A stretch of 64,000 nucleotides of DNA, taken from assembly GCF_036324505.1 (NCBI RefSeq), contig NC_086364.1:14865148-14929147 (forward strand), read 5' to 3'. A model generated the notes under the pieces. That model was not told the DNA's origin and did not search any database. It saw only the letters and a program-made list of their open reading frames with translations. The position numbers and the translations under genes were made by a program. Origin of the DNA: Eleginops maclovinus. Taxonomy: Eukaryota > Chordata > Actinopteri > Perciformes > Eleginopidae. Shown in pieces: positions 12,015 through 33,200 of the stretch; the first letter of the stretch is position 1, and every line of letters begins with the position of its first letter.

Positions 12015-13633
12015 CATTTTTGGACAGAAGAAAGGCCTTGTTCTGTTTTCAGCGGAGACATTTTTGTACTTGCTGATGTAAAAAGCTAAAAGAAATAGAA
12101 ACAAATGAGTCATACGAGGCCTACAGACTGTGAACTTTCCTAAAACGGGACTGCTTTTTCTTCCAACCCAGAGAGTGATTAAAAAGAAGACAACAAAGAA
12201 TATATTTTTGGTTCAGACCAGCCATGCAAATATTTGCGATGGTCTTTGTGTTGTTTTAATTTGTTTTTCATTTGTTATGCTCTGGTATTGACATTTTTTA
12301 ACAAAACTTCTCAAAACAAAAAATATTTCATTTTATTATTCAATTTTTTTTATTTTGTACCTTTGCAAATTAATATCGCATTTGTTTTGAGAAGACTAAA
12401 ATGATTTGTCTGGGATTTTTTTGCCAGGTTTCACCTCTTGCTCAGTTCTTCTATTCCTTCCTGGCTAATTTATTCTAATATGCCATTTTTCAAAAAGGAC
12501 TGCCTTTGGGAAAGCCTTAATTTCTTTCCTGTTTGCAGAGTCTATGGGAGATGAACGTAATTGTATAGATCTAAGAAGTATTGCACACCCAAACACAAAA
12601 GGCAAGTGTAAGACAAATCTGCATTGAAGCTTGTTAATGTTCACAGGTGCCGGAATGTTCTTTTTACTGGCCTGGGCCCAGTATTTGTCTTGCAAATGTT
12701 TAAAAAATGCTTTGTCTCGCTGAGTCAAAAGAAATTCTTATTCGAATCTCTTTTGCCTGGGGTGGGGAATTAACTTGTTTGACTGCTGATTTGTGTTCAG
12801 AGGGTTTTGTGCATCATTTTCTCTCTTGCATTAAACTTGAATTGATGATGAACTGTTCTCTAATGTAAATCATGCGGTTGGACAGTACTGTAAATATGCA
12901 GAAAATAAGAATGAAATCACTGTACAAACTGGTTCAAATGGCTCATTTCGTACTTATATACCATATTGTTAAATAAACCTGTGTGCCACAGACTCTGCTT
13001 TGAATATTTATGTTTGGAAAGAGTGTTGTGTTCAGCATTAGGTTCGCAATTAATTCAGATTTGAATGAACATACATCCACATTATCGATCAAACATTTAG
13101 TATGTAAAACACTTGAACAAGTTGAAGTTGAACACCCCCGTCACAATTTCGTGAGGCCCAAGATGATTTACTTTTTACCTTTCAAACTTTTAAAAATGCC
13201 AAGCAACTCTGCAAACTTTAATGTAAGCCAAGGAAAACTCATTTAATGTTGATTGATTTGAAAAATGATTCCCAAATTAACAAAATACTGAAAAAGGCAG
13301 AAAAATAAACTGCAGTTACAAACTAAATAAATAGTACTTTCAGCTCCAGCTGATATTAACTTGACACATAATTTTACATTTTTTCATTTGATTTATCAGT
13401 TGACCACTGTTTGACCTTGAAGGTCAAATTAACTAAAATGAATCAATGGCATAATAAAGGTGGGTACCAAACAAATAGATTTGTTATACATTGATACAGA
13501 TAAAGTACTAGTGTGTTTTATTCCAATGCATATCAACTACATTAAAATGCACAGTCTATACCTTTTTTTAATTACATTTCTTTTCAGTGTAAAATGTTTA
13601 ACTTTACATCAGGCAGTATTGTGGACGCCCTAA
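12015..13633. other. crebbp 3' UTR and crebbp-trap1 intergenic region
   Basis: The AT-rich sequence after the crebbp stop reads as a 3' UTR of about 970 bp, ending near an AATAAA at 12972-12977. From there to about 13630 I see only AT-rich intergenic DNA with no gene or clear repeat. Confidence 0.7.
12972..12977 (+). terminator. Candidate crebbp polyadenylation signal (AATAAA)
   Basis: A canonical hexamer about 960 bp past the stop, followed by GT-rich sequence. An ATTAAA at about 12830 is an alternative. Confidence 0.6.
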
Positions 13634-13641
13634 TGACGTCA
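13634..13641. promoter_or_regulatory. Consensus cAMP-response element in the trap1 promoter
   Basis: The perfect palindrome TGACGTCA sits 99 bp upstream of the trap1 start codon, at the left edge of a CpG-rich block (about 13640-13870) typical of a TATA-less housekeeping promoter. CREB/ATF proteins bind this octamer; its use here is inferred. Confidence 0.55.
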
Positions 13642-13739
13642 TAACATGGCGCCGCCGCTGGTCCTGCCTTCGCTTCCGTCGTACGGCGTGTGTCCCTCGG
13701 TCAGCGGGTCAGTCGTCTTCTTGTCCCTTGTCTGTCAAC

Positions 13740-16700
13740 ATGTCTCGTTGCCTCGCGCTGGCCCGGTTCGCCCTCGGTTTCTCGAGGACCAGCTCACGGC
13801 TGACGTCATGTGTGCGAGGGCTGAGCAGCGGAGTTACCTCGCGCTCCTTCAGTGGAGGTAAACTATGTTTATGAGCCGAGTTAGCTTCCAGGCTAGTTGA
13901 TGACAGCTGCAGGATAGGAGCATGCATGTATAAAGTGATGTGAACTCTGCGTCGGATGATGCTTTATTTACCTACCTGCAGTCGAAGAACACGAGCCACT
14001 TTTGTACTCCGATAGCTCACTTAGGAGGTACAAAACAACAACATATTACCTAAAACCGAGGGGTTGCTTATAGGACTCAGTTATTACATCATCACATCGC
14101 TGTACCTGCAACAGATTGGTGAAGGGATTTGTCTTTCGTAACAAGTCAGTCTAGATACGACAAACTGAGGTAAATAAGAACTAAAATGACAACAGTGAAC
14201 ATTAATATACAACTGTTTCTATCACTTACAAGACACACAATGTCAAATAAAAATGAGTACATACAATGGTAAGGCTACAGGAAAACTGCCAGTAAAGAGA
14301 AAGGTTTCCGAAACCTTTGTAATAAGAAAAATGATAACATGTATCCCTAAGTTATTAAAGTGATTGGTTGCTGTTCTCTGATGAAAACATCCTTTGCAAA
14401 CATGATTCCAGTGTTTTAGTCGGTGCAAAAATACCAATATACTGAATTATGTGATCATTTAAGAGCTCTTCTTAAAGGTTTCTCATACGCTTTTCTGCAA
14501 GTAAGAGAGACTATTCTAATTAACGTATGTTATTATTCTCTTCACTTCACTTTCCTGGGTCTTTAGATTGTTATCTAGTGTAGGTATCACATTTCTGATG
14601 TAGTGTTAGGTTAGTAAATACATCTAAGGCATCCAAAAAGATCCAAATGTTGATGTCGGCTGACTCCTCCTATCATCAGACCTGCAGGTTGGACAGCAGC
14701 GGCGGTGGAGCAGTCGGCCCACAGTGTGGAGCTCCCAGCGGCCCTGCCTCGGCTTCAGCCAGCACTCTTACTACAGCACCCAGGAAGCGGAGAAAGAGCC
14801 TGAAGAGGAGCCTCTACACACCATCATCAGCGACACAGAGTCTGTTCAAGGTGCCGTAACAACTGCAGACATGCTTCTCCCTTTAAGTCATTGACAAGCA
14901 TGAATTGTTAAGATTTAAGATAATCTGAATGTTTTTTTCTCCCCCTGATTCTTGCAGGTGACTTTTCCAAACATGAATTTCAGGCTGAGACGAAAAAACT
15001 GCTGGACATTGTTGCCAGGTCCTTGTACTCAGAGAAGGAAGTGAGTAGTATTTTGTGTGTGTGAGAAAGAGAAGTATTCTACAATTTAGCTTGATGGACA
15101 TTTCAGATATAACCTAAAATTGTACTCCTCTTCCACAACCCACCAGGTGTTCATCAGGGAGCTCATCTCGAACGGCAGTGATGCTCTGGAGAAGCTGCGC
15201 CACAAACTGATGACAGCAGGTGGTGAAACTGCACCGATGGAGATCCACCTGCAGACTGACAACGCTAAGGGCACCTTTACCATTCAGGTATATCAATGGC
15301 TGTGTAAGATAGGTCTACATGAGCTGTGGTTGATACTTATTGCGCTTTACATTTTAAAAGGTTTGATACGATGGGTTAAGAAGACGTGTTATAACATATT
15401 ATTACACAACCTAGTTGTATACTCGATTCTGATTGGTCAATTCAGAACATGTCACAGGTTGAACAGTATTACAGACCGCTGTCATGACCGTTGCTAAAGA
15501 GGATGAAGAGAGAGAAAGGGAGAGAGGTTAAAAGACTGAGCGCTGGACATCAGAAATCACCAGAAGCAGGCACACAGGAAGTAAACACTAACACGAACAC
15601 GGTATGGGCTCTGCAGTGTTTAAAGACGTGTTAGTTGATCAGAAACTGTCAATAAAATCATTTCAATTAATATTGGGAGTGGAGTTGTTAGTTTGTTTAG
15701 TATCTGACCGTGTAATAAGCGGGATAATGTGCAGCGAGTTACACATTATCCCTCTTATTACACGTACTTCTTTAACAAATACAATAATAGCAAACAAGAT
15801 TTTACTATTGTCTGTTTTCAGCAACTCCTACTGAAAAAGAAGAATAGAGGATAATTGTTGGACAAAAAAAACGTGTCCAAGCCCTAATCGGAGTATAGAT
15901 GAGAGCACTCTGTACAGAGGGAGCAAGAGGTAGAAGCTAGAAACCAAAAGCTGGCCCAGAAGACGTCTTAGCACCTGGCTGAAACTGGGAAAGAAGATTG
16001 TAGATGAATGAAAAAAAATGCGTGCAGTGGAGGGAGTGGCACTTAGTGTAAAGGGGTCTGATCTTCCTGAAGACAGTTTAGGCTACTGAGTGGCTTTAAC
16101 CGGTCCCAGCATTGTCCTGGTTCCATCTCAGTCAATGTGGTGGAAAACTCTCAGTATAGTTTAACGAAGCTTTTTGAAACGACTTCAGGGACGCCATTGT
16201 GTAGCAACTCTGTTCCCTCCCCTACCACACAGAATGTAACATTTACAAAACGTTTCCCTCTGTCCCCTTTTTAATGTGGTTCATCCGAATGTCCCTGTTT
16301 GCAAATGACAGTGGTTACTCAAGTGTGAGCCATGTTCCTACAGTAAAGGCTCAGGTGAACTCTGGTTCCTGGGCTGTTTTTGACATGTACTGCCCCCTGG
16401 TGGATGAGTATAAAACACCAGCTACAGTGACTGTAAGTGACTGGGATTCTCTGTACTGTGCAGGACACAGGAGTGGGGATGAACCAAGAGGAGCTGGTGG
16501 CCAACCTGGGGACTATCGCCCGCTCCGGTTCAAAGGTGAGTTAAGTGTGTTTATATACAATTAACAACATGTCTATAAATGTCACACTTTTGTTATGATG
16601 TAGCCTCCTTAATCTGTCATAATAATCATTCCTTCCCTGTAGGCATTTTTGGATGCCCTGCAGAACCAGGCAGAGGCCAGCAGCACCATTATTGGTCAGT

Positions 16701-19700
16701 TCGGGGTGGGCTTCTACTCCGCCTTCATGGTAGCCGACTCTGTGGAGGTCTACTCCCGGTCCGCTGAGCCCGACGCACCCGGATATAAGTGGTCCTCTGA
16801 CGGGTGAGAGGCAGACGAGTGATGGGGACGGCAGCATTTTATATCAACATCATGAGTGGGAATGGAAACGTTCCTCAGGGTTATTGTTTTCTGCTGCAGA
16901 CCAGAGAATGTATATCTGTCCATCACTGGCCTAAAAACCTACTGTAGAAGTTAAACTAAAACTAGCAATCTGCAAAACAAATGTGGAAAATTAAAACTGT
17001 GATCCTGAGACATTCTCTGTCTTGTCTTCTTCAGCTCTGGAGTTTTTGAGATCGCTGAAGCCACCGGTGTTCAACAGGGCACAAAGATCGTGCTGCACTT
17101 CAAAGACGACTGCAAAGAGTTTTCCGCTGAGGACCGAGTCAAAGGTAGGAGCTGCTGTGATAAAACACACGAGTGTAGCGTCGATCCATGAGCTAACTAG
17201 CTGTCGTATCTCTTTCAGAGGTTGTAACTAAGTACAGCAACTTTGTCAGCTTCCCCATCTTCCTGAACGGGCGGAGGCTCAACACGCTGCAGGTGAGACT
17301 CTAATTCTGCTTTTCAATGTGACCAAAGAGCCTTAAAACTCACAGTTTTCATGGTATAAATACAGTGGAGCTCAACCAGTCGAGCTGTTTTTCAGAAGCA
17401 ATTTCTTTAAAACTAACAAACCCAACTCTGAACTCACTTCATAAAAAGCAACAAAACCTGGGATCTGTCATATTTTCCCAACAACCTCAGCATTAAAAGG
17501 TTTTTTACCAGAGGAAATCTGGGTCAGGTGGGCTTTAAAGCAGTTTGTAAACTCTTTAATTTAGGAAATCTCTGACATATTTTGACGTGGCCCTTCTTTC
17601 GAAGCTTTATTTAAATATAGGTGAAATTTTACAATAGATTTCTATCACGATGGCAATTGTATTAGGTATAATTGATGAAACAATGCCATTTTTGTGAATG
17701 TTAAATGATGCTTGTTTACTCTTCATTTTGCAGTCTGGACTGAGCAGTAGATCTAGAATTAGGTAACATATACTATATTATTTATTATATGTCTGTAATA
17801 TATGTTGGTTTTGGCCTCTGATTCCCATCAGGCCTTGTGGATGATGGAGCCTAAAGAGATCAGTGACTGGCAGCACGACGAGTTTTACCGCTACGTCGCC
17901 CAGGCCTACGATAAGCCCCGCTACACGCTGCACTACAGAGCCGACGCCCCGGTCAACATCCGGAGCATCTTCTATGTTCCTGACGCGGTGAGTGGACTCT
18001 TTAAAATCTATTTCAAATGTTTTCCGGCCCCGTGTCAAGACAAACCCTGAAATAATTTCATGAATCGTTATTTTTTTGTCAACAGAAGCCGAGCATGTTT
18101 GATGTGAGCAGGGAGATGGGCTCCAGCGTGGCTCTGTTCAGCCGGAAGGTTCTGATCCAGACCAAAGCCACTGACATCCTGCCCAAGTGGCTGCGCTTCC
18201 TCCGAGGTCTGCATCGTTGATTTTACTCTTACTCTTTTCTTTAATGTCGATTTTTAGGGAAACAAAAGTGTGTTTCATGTTTCAGCGCTGAGTTTTCCAC
18301 TGTGTGTGCAGGTGTGGTGGACAGTGAGGACATCCCTCTGAATCTGAGCAGAGAGCTGCTGCAGGAGAGCGCCCTCATCAGGTAGCACACCAGCTTTACA
18401 CTGATTTTAGCCCATTTTGTTTTTGTTTCAAGACCACTTCATGCCACTGATATAATTATAATATAACAGCATACATGTGCAAGTTCACACTTTCAAAGAG
18501 TCTTTTCAGTTCAGTTGGAATGGGAATATTGTTTCTAACATTATGAAATAATCAAAATGAAACCACACCTTTTATCAATCGCTCACTTTCTTTAGGAATA
18601 TTTACTCAGTTCCTTCCTTGTTCTCCAATATTGATCCATTGATTTATCTGTCTTCAGGAAGCTGCGTGACGTCCTGCAGCAGCGGGTGATCCGCTTCCTG
18701 CTGGACCAGAGCAAGAAGGAGCCGGAGAAATACAAGAAGTTCTTTGAGGAGTACGGCTTGTTCATGAGGGAGGGCATCGTCACCACGCAGGAACAAGACG
18801 TCAAGGTTGGAAAACTTCCTACAGGTGTGGCCAATGCTTGATAAATCTGGTGTCCGGAACATGATGACCGTGTTTGGCCTCTCTACAGGAGGATATTGCA
18901 AAGCTGTTGAGATACGAGTCCTCTGCTCTGCCAGCGGGCGAGCAAACCAACCTGATGGAGTACTCCTCCCGCATGAAGGCCGGCGCTCGTAACATCTACT
19001 ACCTGTGCGCGCCGAACCGCCATCTAGCAGAGCACTCCCCGTACTACGAGGCCATGAAACAGAAAGACATGGAGGTGAGAGGGCGGAATCAATCATCGGC
19101 AGGCACCTGCATAATAAGAAAATGTTCTGTAACACCTTACACATTATCACAGTATCCACACAATCATTGAGCTGTTAATACTCACTTATTTTGTTGTATA
19201 ATCTTCATTTATGTTCAGCTCTATGTTTCATCCCCACTTACTTGGCTTACTTGGTTCTGAATCAAATAACAAACAATGATAGATTTCATTTATGTAACAT
19301 TTTACAAAAACTCTAAATTGCTTTGCTTGCAGTGGACCTTTTATCAACTCTGAGGCCTAAAATTGTTTTGTATTTACTGTATTACTTTCCAAATATGTTA
19401 ATTTATAACACACCAGCTTAAGGTTCAGTCCCAGTTTCCTTATATAAGACATAAAACGATGAAACAAATTCAAAAGTAAAAATGAGTGCAAGCAAAAGTG
19501 TATACACACGTAAATAGAATATATTATATATACAACAGCAGAATGTAAAGATAAATTACAGTAAATACAAATTAAATACTGTTAGAAAGGGGGAAAAAAG
19601 ACCTGATTTTGGGCCTGCCTCCATAAAGCTGAATGTAAACCGCTGCTTCACGCGTCTATGGTGCGTTCAGGTGCTGTTCTGCTACGAGCAGTTTGACGAG

Positions 19701-21305
19701 CTGACCCTGCTCCACCTCCGGGACTTCGACAAGAAGAAGATGATCTCAGTGGAGACGGACATCGTGGTGGATCACTACAAAGAGGAGAAGTTTGAAGACG
19801 TCAAGCCAGGTCCGCTCCCCCTCTCGTCTCTCCAGGTGAAGCAGAAAAGCTGTCTCTCTCACGACTGCAGTCCTGACTCCTGTTTGTTGCTTTCTCTCTC
19901 CTGCAGCCTCTGAGCGTCTGACGCAGGAGCAGGCCGACGACCTGATCTCCTGGATGAAGAATGCTTTGGGCCCCCGAGTCACCAACATAAAGGTGCGGAT
20001 AAGACTACAGTGTGTCGAGGCCTCAAATGTGTTGGATTCAAATCGTCGGGCCAATGTTTTCTCAAGTCAAGACTAATTCAAATTTCATCTGGCCTATAAA
20101 ATGTCACATTGCATAATACATTTTCTCATCTGCCCTTAGCTCACCCCTCGGCTAGACACCCACCCAGCTATGATCACGGTGCTAGAGATGGGTGCTGCTC
20201 GCCACTTCCTCCGCACCCAGCAGCTGGCTCGCACCCCCGAGGAGAGAGCGCAGATTCTGCAGCCCACACTGGAGATCAATGCAGGGTGAGAGAGGGAGAC
20301 GGGGTGTGTTTGTATGGTGGGATGGTTTTTTTCTACATGGAATAAAGGGTGTGTTTTTCTCCAGCTCTCACTGTCTTGTTCGTCTTACCTTCTCACAGAC
20401 ATGATTTGATCAAGAAGATGCAGGCACTGAAGGAGACGAACTCTGAGCTGGCTGGGCTGCTCCTGGAACAGGTACTATGGCTTACAGCTGCATATCGATA
20501 ACATGTATTATTTTATTTAATGTGCTGTTTATGTAAACTCAAAACGTCCTCAGTGTTATTCTGCTTCTCTAAATACAGGATATTATATGATTCCACTGCA
20601 TAAATGGTGTCCCTCCTAGAAGGCCCTGTCTTACAGTTTCTCTTCTAAAGGACAAACCCTCAATAAACACTGCACAGATGATGCACATTTAAGGCCTGAC
20701 TTTCAAACATCGACCGTAAATGTTTAGTTCTCGACAATAGACAAAAGATATGACAGCGACCACTAGCTGACAGCAATGTTGGTGAAGACAACTGCCATGA
20801 TCCCAAGCTACCTCTCAAAACTCTTGTTTTTGTCCTGTTGATTGAAAGACCCCCAGTGGCAGAAAATTACACATAGTGCTCTTACTAGCAGAAACCAGTA
20901 AATGTGATTTGAATATACCATGAATGAGTTTTCTGTTTAGAAGCAGCAACATAGCGAGTTTACCATGACTGTGTGTTGATGGAAACGCACATTATGCTGA
21001 ATTTACTGTGTAAGGTGTTAACTACCAGCCTGTATTTGTTTGAGAGCCTATGATTACTTGAGTGGTAGCTTGTATTTTGCGGTAAAATATGCCCACACGG
21101 TTTTTTCGGAGACATTTGTCACAATTACAAACTATGGTAGACTCTTTTAAAGGCTTATCAGTGCAGTTTTACACATTTACATCTCTTTATCTACATTCTG
21201 CAGATCTATGACAATGCTATGATCACAGCCGGTCTGAACGACGATCCCCGACCGATGATTTCCCGCCTTAACGACCTGCTGACGAAAGCTCTGGAGAAGC
21301 ACTGA
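13740..21305 (+). CDS. trap1: TRAP1, mitochondrial HSP90 chaperone (718 aa, 18 exons)
   Basis: TRAP1 is the HSP90-family ATPase of the mitochondrial matrix. Exons: 13740-13857, 14680-14850, 14958-15040, 15147-15287, 16464-16535, 16643-16803, 17035-17144, 17219-17292, 17832-17987, 18086-18206, 18312-18381, 18658-18805, 18889-19074, 19671-19809, 19907-19992, 20140-20285, 20399-20471, 21204-21305. All have GT-AG borders and the total is 2,157 nt. The start codon begins an Arg/Ser-rich, acid-poor leader ([20 protein letters not shown]) that fits a mitochondrial transit peptide. The GHKL ATPase motifs follow ([43 protein letters not shown]), then the middle domain ([20 protein letters not shown], ending in [20 protein letters not shown]) and the C-terminal dimerisation domain to LEKH. 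Length is close to human (704). Convergent with mcrip2. Confidence 0.96.
13801..13808. promoter_or_regulatory. Second TGACGTCA octamer, inside trap1 exon 1
   Basis: A second perfect CRE palindrome, 167 bp downstream of the first and within the transit-peptide coding sequence. If transcription starts near 13650-13740 both would lie within the core promoter region. Functional use is inferred. Confidence 0.4.
15375..15778. mobile_element. Possible MITE with imperfect inverted ends
   Basis: The left side reads GTTAAGAAGACGTGTTATAA and the complement of the right side reads GTTAAAGAAGTACGTGTAAT, so the ends are loosely inverted. The right part contains a strong hairpin (15709-15764). No target-site duplication or coding remnant was established, so family and exact ends are unknown. 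Confidence 0.35.
15709..15764. repeat. Long hairpin in trap1 intron 4 (23-nt arms, 10-nt loop)
   Basis: The arm at 15709-15731 pairs with 15742-15764 with one mismatch in 23. The loop is about 10 nt. It lies in the sense intron and would fold strongly in the pre-mRNA. It is more likely a transposon remnant than a microRNA gene. Confidence 0.75.
19075..19670. other. trap1 intron 13
   Basis: 596 bp of AT-rich intron sequence; nothing further seen. Confidence 0.7.
20472..21203. other. trap1 intron 17
   Basis: 732 bp intron. The middle (about 20690-20890, with CCACTAGCTGACAGCAATG and CCCCAGTGGCAG) has the flavour of a dispersed fish repeat, but no ends could be defined. Confidence 0.5.
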
Positions 21306-22412
21306 GACAGACATGAACAGTGCAGACTGACTGGGTTTTACGCCTCTGAAGGGCGTACAAGGCTGGATGACTGCAAAAGAGAACCAACAGGACTGTGTTT
21401 GTCTGGAGCCTTAAAAACACATCCCTTTTCCCCCTCTAGACTACTTCATTAAACCCTTGTGGAGAGCACATAAAGGCTTTAAAGTGCAGGTGTTGTGAAG
21501 ATGAACTGAAGGAAGCTTCTCTGTAAATCCCTTGTATGTCTTTATGCCGTGTGCAGAACTATTTCATCAGGCTCAATGTCGTCCACATCTGGTGCAGAGT
21601 ATGGAAGGAACTCTGATTTCTAGATCTCATTTCAAAATCCTTGAAAATCCGTGAAATACTATGTGTAAAGATAGTGTGCATTAAAGCTTAGAAGTGGTAG
21701 GAGACTATTCAAGGCTTAATTATAAATGCAAGACATTGTTACGCAGGTTACACTTAGCTTTCTGTTTTTTATAAGCGCTCAAATTGTTTTGTTCTCCATT
21801 TTCTGTTCACTTTGTGGTTTATAAAATGCTATACCTGAATGTGGCAATATTTAATGTAATTAAATATTTTTGAACTGGGTCAAATTAGAATGTTTGTAGA
21901 TGGTGTGTGTGAGCTGCAGATGTGACTTGTCAGCGGTCAAACATTGGTATTAAAATATCATTGAATCTAATAAAGAAACATTAATTCTGAGAGTTTATGC
22001 AGCTGATACTTTCCTGTGTGCGTTACCAATAATGCGACAACAATGCAGTCAAAGATTCCAAATACAGAACTTCTTGAAAACACAACTTTACTGCATTTCA
22101 AAGTAACATGACATATGAAGGATGAGAGAAACCTCAACTTCAAGATGTCGCCCTGCAGTGTTCAGTCCGTCGCAGACTGTACATTTAGAGACAGATGGAT
22201 CGTAGTTAAAAGGCAAGAGTTCAAGTGAAGGGAGTCTGTGGTCTCTATGCAAGCGTCCCAGCGCTGCCAATCCATTTAAACCACATCAGGGCATTTTGAC
22301 CCTTCACATCTGCCCAGGCGTCCTCTCCTCTGTGAGTTTTCCTGCTTCAGGTCTCACCTCCTGACGGTCCGTCAAGATCAACAAATCCCAGAAGAGTGTC
22401 AGGACAGCTTGT
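21306..22412. other. trap1 3' UTR and convergent mcrip2 3' UTR
   Basis: The two genes end tail to tail with 1.1 kb between stop codons. The trap1 transcript probably ends after an AATAAA at 21969-21974. The remaining 400 bp or so up to 22412 would be the mcrip2 3' UTR read on the minus strand; no canonical AATAAA for mcrip2 was seen there. Confidence 0.65.
21969..21974 (+). terminator. Candidate trap1 polyadenylation signal (AATAAA)
   Basis: Canonical hexamer 660 bp past the trap1 stop codon and the last good signal before mcrip2 territory. Confidence 0.6.
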
Positions 22413-26815
<4,403 letters not shown>

Positions 26816-27664
26816 CCTGCGCAGGAACAGTCGTCTGTACGCGTTGGGTTTGGCACTCTGGAGTAAGAGTCCAGGTGGAGCAGGCGAGGAAAGGCACTTT
26901 ACTTTCCACCAGGATCTGTCGATGTATAGAAAGTATTTTTGGAGGGTAAAAGTCGCTCCTCTGCTCAGCTGATCCGGGTAAATTTTAACTCAAAAGGTTT
27001 TAAGCCAACAAATCCAGGCAGGAGCTTACATGAGACTTCGCAGGACGTTTTGTAATAACCACGCAGAATACACAACCGTGCGCCGTGCTCCTCTATGAAT
27101 AAATCCAGCTGCCGGGGCGCATCTCATCCAGCGAACCTCCCCTTCACACCTGCCTTCCCCCAGGCCGGACAATAAAACGTAACTCACTTTGGTGCTGAAG
27201 TGTCCTGCACCGCCACAATGTCACAACCTGAAACGGCGGCTGTCATTCATAAGACATTGGACGCACTCCGTCAGAGCTCACCACTTCTCTCTGCGTCCTT
27301 ACACGCCTCCCTCTGCGTTTTAAAGAGACAGTATCCCCGAGATTTAAGACATGTAACACCGACTTTTGACCACAATGTTCAGCCCTTGAGACTTTCATTT
27401 GAGCTTTGGGTAATGGGCATTAATGTTAGATCAATTAAATAAACCCCTTGATCTTTAAATTGTTTTATCTCTGATTCGCAAATTGCTTCTTTTTAATGCA
27501 CGTGTTTTGTCTGCTGTTATGTTTAATTGTGCAAGTAATTCAATTATCAATCTCAAGTTTGACTTTACTAACTACACTTATGTGTTTTTTGGTGTAAATA
27601 ACACAAAATCGGATGAGTTCAGCGTGTATAATGAGGAAGGGGATTACTAAATATTTCACCTTAT

Positions 27665-27985
27665 AGGCTCTGAGTAAATTGCTTTTGTTTGCCTAAAATA
27701 GAGGGGAATAACTCACACCACTGTCATTTTGCTGAAATTAGGACAATCCTGGCCAGGTGACGGGGGAGGGAGGTGTCAAACCCGGCAGCCATGTCAATGG
27801 CTCTGCCAGATTTAATAGTTCACCTGACAGGCTGAGAGTAAATTGATTTTGTTTACATTAACTTAAGGGGAATATCTAACACTGGTGTGATTGTTGTGAT
27901 ATTATGACCATCCTGGCCAAAGTTAAAGAAGGGGTGTCAAATCCGGCAGCCATAACACTAGCTCTGACGGATTTAGAAAGCCCCC
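27665..27985. repeat. Diverged tandem duplication, two copies of about 160 bp
   Basis: Copy 1 (27665-27828) and copy 2 (27829-27985) share ordered blocks: AGGCT..GAGTAAATTG.TTTTGTTT, GGGGAATA, CATCCTGGCC or CAATCCTGGCC, GGTGTCAAA.CCGGCAGCCAT and GCTCTG.C.GATTTA. They differ by many substitutions and small indels, so the event is old. No function assigned. Confidence 0.8.
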
Positions 27986-28869
27986 TTTAACAACTCCTTT
28001 ATGTTGCCCCATCTGCCCAACGTCTTTGTGTTTACAGTACACACAGGTGGGGTCAGGTGCTGAATGATGCAACCACATACAGTACACTCAACCACGTTTA
28101 CAATGCAACCGAGCTTTCCTTTATAGCTACTGACTGAATTCATGGAGAGTTAAAATATGGGTTTACAAAGAAGCACTGGCCTTTTAAAAAAGTCTCACAT
28201 TAACACAATGTAGTATTTAATAAGGCATTTTTGATTTACATTGTGAAGATTTATTCAAGTTTAGCCATGGAGCTCTTTTTAGAATTACATTCTTTACACT
28301 GCAGGAAATAAAAGGCAGGGGAAAAGTTGATTTTTTAAAACATGTGAGGAAAAGGGTGTTAATAAAATGTGAGGATGAGGAAAAGGTAAAACAAAAATCC
28401 TGATATTCTTTATAATCTATATCTTTAAAAGTGTTTTCAAATGCAAATATATACGTTGCACACTGCATGGCTCCAATTTTCAAATACATAATGCACTGGA
28501 GCTGTGGCACCTAATGACAGACACTTTTCTAAATAATCAAGTATCATCATTTCATAATATTAACAACAGATATTCTACAGTTCATTATTAAATAAATATC
28601 ATGATAGCAAGCAATGATATGGTACCAATATGTCTACTACACTGGTGTCTTTAAAGCCTCTGAAAGGTCAGCCCAGAAGGTAGAAAAGATCTTTAAAGTA
28701 GTCTAATCCAAATCCCTGGTCCAGGAGAGCTAGTGGTATTGCTGCTGGTAGTAGGATATAGACAAGGTAGTATACAGCTGAGTTTTGATGTGTCTGTTGA
28801 TTTAAAGGGAAAACACCTGTATACCAGCTACAGGTAATAACGTTTTCTTACCTCTACAGTCAATCACAT

Positions 28870-28875
28870 TTTATT
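28870..28875 (-). terminator. Candidate gde1 polyadenylation signal
   Basis: AATAAA on the minus strand about 320 bp past the gde1 stop. A second candidate lies at 28250-28255. Confidence 0.4.
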
Positions 28876-29083
28876 TCTATCAAGCTGGGGTGGTTGGATT
28901 GCCACTATAAAGATAGGTAGCACCAATTTTCACTTACAGTATTTAAGTATGCGTTGGTCTTTAAAAAGAGAAGGGGTAAATGTAATTATTATGGTAATCA
29001 TGAAGTTGGTTGTCCCACTATGGCATTTCCAACTTATTAGTTCATTAAGAAGATGTAAAAAGTTATCTTTAATAAGTGGAAAA

Positions 29084-33200
<4,117 letters not shown>

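Larger units (their letters stand above)
15288..16463. other. trap1 intron 4, contains hairpin/MITE-like sequence
   Basis: This 1.18 kb intron has no exon that I recognise. Between about 15375 and 15780 it carries inverted-repeat sequence resembling a small non-autonomous transposon; the rest is unremarkable. Confidence 0.6.

Noticed and set aside
27200..27442. 80-codon plus-strand frame near the mcrip2 5' end
   Set aside because: No family likeness and it overlaps the probable mcrip2 promoter or 5' UTR; likely chance.
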